A stretch of DNA of 9,788 bases, taken from Spirochaetales bacterium. Its GTDB lineage: Bacteria; Spirochaetota; Spirochaetia; SZUA-6. The translations under genes and the position numbers were made by a program. The stretch covers positions 1 to 9,788 of the forward strand of contig QILZ01000404.1 in the NCBI GenBank assembly GCA_003233545.1, in the 5' to 3' direction. Under the pieces are notes generated by a model. The model had not been told where the DNA came from, did not search any database, and worked only from the letters and a program-made list of their open reading frames with translations. Shown one piece after another: positions 5,282 through 9,788 of this stretch; within the stretch, counting starts at the first letter, position 1, and each line of letters opens with the position of its first letter.

Positions 5282-7822
5282 ATGTTTTTAAAAAATTTTT
5301 TTGTAAACCCGCGCTACTCCGAAAAGCTAAAGAAACTTTTTGAGCTTGCGTACAACATCTGGTCATTGTGGGATGACGACGCTTTAAACCTCTTCGAAAG
5401 AATAGATACAAACCTCTTCCGGAAATTTAATAAAAACCCGGTAAAGCTTCTCCACTTGATTAATGACGACCGTATGAAAGAACTGGCCAAAGACGAAGCA
5501 TTTCTATACGACCTTAATAATGTATGGGAAAAGTATAAGCTTTACTCCGAACATAATAAAATATATGCGGATAAATTCAAGGATTCGGCCATAGCCTATT
5601 TTTCCATGGAGTTCGGCCTGCATAAATCCATTCCGATATATGCAGGAGGACTCGGAATCCTGTCCGGGGATCACATAAAAGGTGCATCGGATTTAGGAAT
5701 ACCGATAATCGGGATAGGACTTTTCTACAGGTACGGATACTTCGATCAGCGGATAAATCCGAACGGCATCCAGGAAGAAGCATATACGGAAAACAACGTA
5801 TACTACATGCCCATTAAGGAACTTAAAAACTCAGACGGAGAATCCGTTTACATTACAGTGAATATTTTAGGGACAAAGATAAAGGTAAAAGCCTGGCAGA
5901 TTACCGTGGGCGTGATAAAACTCCTGCTCCTCGATACGAATATAGAAGAAAATCCTCCCGAATACAGGGCAATAACAAACTATTTATACGATGCAGACAG
6001 AGATAAAAGAATCCAGCAGGAAATTATTTTAGGTTTCGGCGGTTTACGGCTGCTTAGAAAGCTGAACATAAAACCTGCTGTTTTTCATCTTAATGAAGGC
6101 CATTCCGCATTTCTTGTTATTGAAAGGTTAAAAGGACTGGTAACAGACGAAAAGTATACTTTTAATGAGGCGGCCGGATTAATCAAGAGTACCTCCATAT
6201 TTACAACACATACACCGGTTCAGGCGGGAAATGAGAATTTTCCGGTGGAAATGATAAAGAAGTATTTAAAAAAAGATATCGAAGCCATGGGAGTTACCTT
6301 TGATAACTTCATTAAATACGGGGCATATAACAGCAAGGAAACCTTCTGGCTGCCTGTACTTGCCATTAAATTCTCTCAGTACATAAACGGAGTTTCCGCA
6401 CTGCACTCGGAAGTTTCAAAGGAGATGTGGAAAGACCTCTTTCCCAACAGGGTCATAAATGAAGTCCCGATTACCAATGTTACCAATGGCGTTCATCATT
6501 CCTGGCTTTCCAATGAGATGCGTAATCTGTTTCGAAGGTACATAGGACCTGATTATATTTATTCAGGCAGGAATGAGGATATGCTTAAAAGAATTCCGGA
6601 TATTCCGGATGAAGAGATATGGGAAGCCCACATGCAGAGAAAACGTGAAATGGTTTCCTTCTTAAGAGATACGGTAAAAGCAGAGGCCGTTCAGAAAGGA
6701 TTCTCCGTTATAAAAATAAAAAAAATACAGGAAATGCTCGATGTTCATACACTTACAATCGGGTATGCAAGAAGATTCGCAACATATAAACGGCCGACCC
6801 TGCTGATTCATGATAAGGAAAGGCTGATGAATCTCATCACGAACACGAAAAGGCCTGTTCAGATAATCTTTGCGGGAAAAGCGCATCCCGCGGACCTGGC
6901 AGGCAAAAATATGATAAAAGAAATAATCGATTACTCAAAAGAGTATCATGTGGAAGACAAACTCATCTTTATTGAAAATTATAACAGGAAAATCGCAGAG
7001 AATCTTGTGCAGGGTGTGGATGTATGGCTGAACAACCCCATAAAACCAATGGAGGCTTCCGGGACTTCGGGTATGAAGGCAGGAATGAACGGTGTTTTAA
7101 ATTTAAGCGTAATGGACGGCTGGTGGCCGGAGTGTTATAACGGGAGAAACGGATGGGCAATTACGGCAGGTGAAATTTACGATAACCAGGATCTAAAAGA
7201 TTATGCGGAATCTCAGCAGATATACGATACTCTGGAAGAAGAAATAGCCCCGCTATACTATGAGAGAGACGATCATGATATACCGAGGGTCTGGGTCCGG
7301 ATGATGAAGGAATCGATCTATTCGGTCTATAAAAATTTCACAATCAGCAGAATGCTCAGCGACTATACCGAAAAATTCTATCTGCCTGCCGCAGCTAATA
7401 ATAAAAAATTTTTAAAGAACAACGGAAGCTACCTGAAAAAGCTTATCGATGAACATGACAGAATAGTTTCCTTCTGGAGCGAGATCTATATAAAGAACAT
7501 ATATACGGATATCGATAAGCATGAAGACCTCTACACGAATGATACGATACAGGTGGAATGCTATGTTTATCTCGATGATGCCGATTCGGAACTGTTTAAT
7601 GTTGAACTCTGCTACTATTCGGAAAAGCAGGAAAAACTCGAAGTATCCGGGCTGAATTTCAAGGAGAAATACGCAGACAAAACCGGGAAATACCAGGGGA
7701 CACTTACATTAAAATCCTCAGGTCTGCAGGGCATAAATGTGCGCCTTGTTCCGGCAAACGAAGATATAAAAACTATGTTTCCCGAACTTATAAAGTGGAA
7801 AGATCCATCTGATCAACAATAG
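5282..7822 (+). CDS. glgP: Alpha-glucan (glycogen/maltodextrin) phosphorylase, GT35, PLP-dependent
   Basis: An 846-aa cytosolic enzyme that releases glucose-1-phosphate from non-reducing ends of alpha-1,4-glucans with phosphate. Residues about 1-90 are the DUF3417-type N-terminal domain (YNIWSLWDDDALNLFERID) typical of the short bacterial/archaeal phosphorylases rather than the muscle/E. coli type. Then come YFSMEFGL (SMEF at 108-111), YAGGLGILSGDH (GGLG at 122-125), HLNEGHSAFL (269-278), TTHTPVQAGNENFP with His310, TNVTNGVHHSWL, GYARRFATYKRP (497-505) and EASGTSGMKAGMNG. Lys599 in SGMK aligns with the lysine that holds pyridoxal phosphate. A C-terminal extension of about 100 residues after ENDRIV-like helices is predicted to be beta-rich, as in the family. 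Length is normal and all motifs are present. It is last in the operon, and its stop lies inside the convergent synthase-like gene. Confidence 0.96.
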   Translation: MFLKNFFVNPRYSEKLKKLFELAYNIWSLWDDDALNLFERIDTNLFRKFNKNPVKLLHLINDDRMKELAKDEAFLYDLNNVWEKYKLYSEHNKIYADKFKDSAIAYFSMEFGLHKSIPIYAGGLGILSGDHIKGASDLGIPIIGIGLFYRYGYFDQRINPNGIQEEAYTENNVYYMPIKELKNSDGESVYITVNILGTKIKVKAWQITVGVIKLLLLDTNIEENPPEYRAITNYLYDADRDKRIQQEIILGFGGLRLLRKLNIKPAVFHLNEGHSAFLVIERLKGLVTDEKYTFNEAAGLIKSTSIFTTHTPVQAGNENFPVEMIKKYLKKDIEAMGVTFDNFIKYGAYNSKETFWLPVLAIKFSQYINGVSALHSEVSKEMWKDLFPNRVINEVPITNVTNGVHHSWLSNEMRNLFRRYIGPDYIYSGRNEDMLKRIPDIPDEEIWEAHMQRKREMVSFLRDTVKAEAVQKGFSVIKIKKIQEMLDVHTLTIGYARRFATYKRPTLLIHDKERLMNLITNTKRPVQIIFAGKAHPADLAGKNMIKEIIDYSKEYHVEDKLIFIENYNRKIAENLVQGVDVWLNNPIKPMEASGTSGMKAGMNGVLNLSVMDGWWPECYNGRNGWAITAGEIYDNQDLKDYAESQQIYDTLEEEIAPLYYERDDHDIPRVWVRMMKESIYSVYKNFTISRMLSDYTEKFYLPAAANNKKFLKNNGSYLKKLIDEHDRIVSFWSEIYIKNIYTDIDKHEDLYTNDTIQVECYVYLDDADSELFNVELCYYSEKQEKLEVSGLNFKEKYADKTGKYQGTLTLKSSGLQGINVRLVPANEDIKTMFPELIKWKDPSDQQ

Positions 7823-9536
7823 CTTCCCATCCGAGTTTGTCCACACTTTCCTGAGCCGAGTTTAACCCTGCTATGCGTTCGGAATCGTCTTTCGGCAGCG
7901 AGTTAAACAGGGTACCGGCAATACTTTTTAATATGGACTTTTCTATTTTGAATCTTTCATCGGAATTTATGCCGGAACCGGCAGCTGAACCGGCGCCGGA
8001 GCCTAAAAATTCTTTTGACCGGCCGATAAAATCCACAATACTGTAATGTGCGGATTTCCTGCCGGAAAGGGTCTTTTTTAAAAGAAAAGAGGAACCACAG
8101 GAAGACGAAAGCGCCGCAATACCTCCGAACGGAATAACTTCTAACTGTGCTATACCGAAGGGTTCATATATCGAAAACCCGAATTCGGCATCGGAACCCA
8201 TCCTTAAATCTTTAAAACTCGCCGTTTCAGGCACCCTTCTGCCGCAGCTTCGCCTGTCAAATCCGAATTGATTAAGAAAAACAGCTTTTATATTCTTCGA
8301 CCGTGCATTAAATAATGATAAATAGTCGTATATATCCTTCTCATAACCTACAAGGTCGGGCCATCCCTCCCTGTGAATCACGGGCCAGCCGTACTCCTCC
8401 TCCATGGCAGCAATAGAAGCAGAGTCCCTCCCCGTGCCGACAAGTGTAGTTAAAAGAATAAAAGCACCTTTTACACCGTACCGGTGAAATATTTCATCGA
8501 GGATATACAGAAGTGTTATATCCCGCCAGATTCCTTTACTGATTACAAGGCGTGTTACATGGGTAAAGATAATGTCGGGGGTATAATTATAGAGATTTTC
8601 CACATAACCCTGAAGAAGTTTCCTGCTCTTAAGTTTTTCATCCGGATTTATTAACTTAACCGGAATACCATTATATACAACCTTTATTTTGTTCTTATCG
8701 GCATGCGGAATAAAATACATGTACTCATCCTTAACAAGGTCGCTCACTGCAAAAACATAATCGAAGTTAACAGTGCTCCTGACAAGTTCCGCCCTGTAAT
8801 TATCCGCCTGGCTTCCATAGTCATCCTCAAAATTCCTACCCCTTCTTATGCTTTCATACATAGCCGGATAAAAGGAAATATCATGACCGGAGCTTTCTTC
8901 TACCACTCCTCTGCAGGGTGATATTTCATGAGCATAGAAAATAGTCCTGTTGTACTCTTTTTTTAACCCGTTAATAAGCACAGACAATCCTGACGGAACC
9001 CCCATATACTCGTGGGCAAAATGATAAAATCTATACCCGTCCGGGTACAATGCTTTTAGAATATCCGGATAGGCAGGGGCTATCCTTACATACTGTTCAT
9101 AATCCCAGCTGGAATATCTATCCGATTCGACTCCGTATTTTTGCCATAATTCAAATTTAAATCTATTCAGCTTATCTTCGTTAATCCTGTTTATCGATAC
9201 GAGTACCGTATCGACCGTATTCCTTTTATTTACATTGAATTCATTAACTAAAAGCCGTTTGCCGTAAACAATATCTATACTGTAATCTTCTATTATTTTA
9301 TAAAACTTCGAATGATAATTGTCAGAATCAAAGTTATCGATACTCGAGTAGTACACTTCCCCGTCTTTTCCCAGGCGGGATGTTACGTTCGCATTCCGGT
9401 CAAAGAGAGGCCCGTAGAGCAACGTATCGTTAAAAAAGTCTTTATACCTGTCCGCGGTACAAAGACCGCTTATTACCGCTCCGATTCCCCCGATTTTCTG
9501 TACAGCTTCGTGAGTAACATGCACCGCTATATTCAT
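7788..9536 (-). CDS. Large GT-B glycosyltransferase, glycogen/starch synthase-like (GT5/GT4 type)
   Basis: A 582-aa GT-B protein. It starts MNIAVHVTHEAVQKIGGIG; GGIG (residues 18-21) matches the donor glycine loop of glycogen synthases. Two His-Glu motifs follow: HFAHEY (His175) and FYAHEISPCRG (His203). AVSDLVKDEY and VVYNGIP lie at the domain boundary. TRLVISKG supplies Arg329 and Lys334 for donor phosphates, and YEPFGIAQLEV supplies the E-X7-E pair Glu458/Glu466. It is about 100 residues longer than bacterial GlgA (usually near 480), with extra sequence between the His motifs and the C-terminal lobe and a Gly/Ser/Ala linker at 512-522. ATG 9536 is chosen because conserved sequence begins there; the frame extends to GTG 9584 but adds an unconserved aromatic-rich stretch. 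Neither start has a ribosome site. Likely a second, unusual alpha-glucan synthase, given its neighbours; substrate unproven. Confidence 0.85.
   Translation of the reverse strand: MNIAVHVTHEAVQKIGGIGAVISGLCTADRYKDFFNDTLLYGPLFDRNANVTSRLGKDGEVYYSSIDNFDSDNYHSKFYKIIEDYSIDIVYGKRLLVNEFNVNKRNTVDTVLVSINRINEDKLNRFKFELWQKYGVESDRYSSWDYEQYVRIAPAYPDILKALYPDGYRFYHFAHEYMGVPSGLSVLINGLKKEYNRTIFYAHEISPCRGVVEESSGHDISFYPAMYESIRRGRNFEDDYGSQADNYRAELVRSTVNFDYVFAVSDLVKDEYMYFIPHADKNKIKVVYNGIPVKLINPDEKLKSRKLLQGYVENLYNYTPDIIFTHVTRLVISKGIWRDITLLYILDEIFHRYGVKGAFILLTTLVGTGRDSASIAAMEEEYGWPVIHREGWPDLVGYEKDIYDYLSLFNARSKNIKAVFLNQFGFDRRSCGRRVPETASFKDLRMGSDAEFGFSIYEPFGIAQLEVIPFGGIAALSSSCGSSFLLKKTLSGRKSAHYSIVDFIGRSKEFLGSGAGSAAGSGINSDERFKIEKSILKSIAGTLFNSLPKDDSERIAGLNSAQESVDKLGWEAIVDQMDLSTL
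7971..8003. repeat. GC-rich GAACCGGC repeat encoding a Gly/Ser/Ala linker
   Basis: Thirty-three bases with GAACCGGC repeated directly 13 bases apart and several CCGG palindromes encode GSGAGSAAGSG in the synthase-like gene (residues 512-522). The repeat falls after the E-X7-E motif and before the C-terminal helices, so it probably forms a flexible surface linker. Its sequence is far more GC-rich and repetitive than its surroundings. Confidence 0.6.
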
Positions 9537-9624
9537 GTTGTCTAATATAATAATAAAAAACCAATAGTAAAATCTTTTATACACATATTCATAAACCTTA
9601 AAAAATATGCAATTGTAATGAATA
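9537..9624. other. AT-rich divergent intergenic region between synthase-like gene and rlmE-like gene
   Basis: These 88 bases are strongly AT-rich and separate two divergent start codons (9536 minus, 9625 plus). Several -10-like boxes occur on the plus strand (TATAAT 9546-9551, TAAAAT 9568-9573, TGTAAT 9614-9619), none with a convincing -35. No ribosome site precedes either start. No hairpin or clear operator was seen. Confidence 0.6.
9544..9571 (-). promoter_or_regulatory. Predicted promoter for the synthase-like gene, giving little or no leader
   Basis: On the minus strand TTTACT (9571-9566) and TATATT (9549-9544) lie 16 bases apart. The predicted start of transcription is at or within a few bases of ATG 9536, which has no Shine-Dalgarno sequence. 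An alternative -10, TATTAT at 9555-9550, would leave a leader of only about seven bases. Consensus-based prediction in AT-rich sequence. Confidence 0.35.
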
Positions 9625-9788
9625 ATGAAACAGGTAGAAGACTACTATGCAAAACTTTCAAAAAAACTTAAATATCCCGCACGTTCTGTTTTTAAGCTTA
9701 AAGAGATTCAGGAGAAGTACCATATTTTAAAAAGAAACGATACGGTACTGGATATCGGAACATCGCCGGGAAGCTGGAGCCTGTATCT
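9625..9788 (+). CDS. rlmE: RlmE/FtsJ-family 23S rRNA 2'-O-methyltransferase, N-terminal 54 codons (cut by window)
   Basis: The frame opens after TGA at 9619-9621, so ATG 9625 is the first possible ATG. The visible 54 residues match the start of FtsJ/RlmE methyltransferases: DYYAKLSKKLKYPARSVFKL, then EIQEKYHIL, then VLDIGTSPGSWSLY. Lys24 in VFKL aligns with the first lysine of the K-D-K catalytic triad; Asp43-Gly45 and PGSW (48-51) form S-adenosylmethionine motif I. RlmE methylates a uridine in helix 92 of 23S rRNA in the large ribosomal subunit. Motif I reads GTSPGSW rather than the common GAAPGGW, a tolerated variation. No Shine-Dalgarno sequence is visible. The gene appears unrelated in function to the glucan cluster. 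Because only the N-terminus is present, another FtsJ-like methyltransferase cannot be excluded. Confidence 0.85.
   Translation, partial: MKQVEDYYAKLSKKLKYPARSVFKLKEIQEKYHILKRNDTVLDIGTSPGSWSLY

Noticed and set aside
4836..5411. 191-aa open frame on the minus strand across the GT4/glgP junction
   Set aside because: It is antisense to conserved GT4 motifs and the glgP N-terminus, has no ribosome site, and its composition does not look like a real protein.
7823..7900. Terminator after glgP
   Set aside because: No GC-rich hairpin followed by a T-run was found on the plus strand just past the stop.
8703..8921. 72-aa plus-strand frame
   Set aside because: It is antisense to the conserved middle of the synthase-like gene, without a ribosome site or recognisable features.

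Overview
The window is a carbohydrate-storage (glycogen / alpha-glucan) locus from a bacterium. The style suggests an anaerobic Gram-negative lineage, perhaps a spirochaete: the phosphorylase is of the short DUF3417 type, the debranching enzyme is of the bacterial GH133 type, and the RlmE-like methyltransferase is short and compact. This placement is a guess from protein flavour only. Codon use looks uniform across the genes, and I saw no insertion sequences, tRNAs, rRNAs, CRISPR arrays or phage genes.

Layout. Positions 1-1610 (minus) hold the first 536 codons of a large protein that runs off the left edge. It has a long N-terminal region of unknown fold, then what looks like a beta-sandwich and the entry to a GH13 (alpha-amylase-type) barrel. 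Four bases upstream is a 75-aa winged-helix protein (1615-1842, minus), apparently the first gene of the same transcript. A 125-bp divergent control region (1843-1967) carries two back-to-back -10 boxes forming a 14-bp palindrome. To its right, on the plus strand, is a tight three-gene operon: glycogen-debranching enzyme (1968-3989), a GT4-type glycosyltransferase (4039-5247) and alpha-glucan phosphorylase glgP (5282-7822). Converging on it from the right is a 582-aa glycosyltransferase resembling glycogen/starch synthase (7788-9536, minus), whose 3' end overlaps glgP by 35 bp. Finally, a divergent rlmE/ftsJ-type rRNA methyltransferase begins at 9625 and is cut by the right edge.

How the genes fit together. 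GlgP phosphorolyses alpha-1,4 chains to glucose-1-phosphate, and the debranching enzyme clears the branch stubs that stop it. One or both glycosyltransferases probably extend glucan from a nucleotide sugar, and the GH13-like protein would cut or transfer alpha-glucan. No recognisable glgC, glgB or canonical glgA lies in the window. The winged-helix protein, co-transcribed with the GH13-like gene and sitting at the divergent promoter, is a plausible local regulator.

Most worth following up: the unusual N-terminal region of the GH13-like protein and its coupling to the winged-helix gene; the palindromic divergent promoter; the second, atypical synthase-like enzyme with its tail-to-tail overlap; and the apparently leaderless start of that enzyme.
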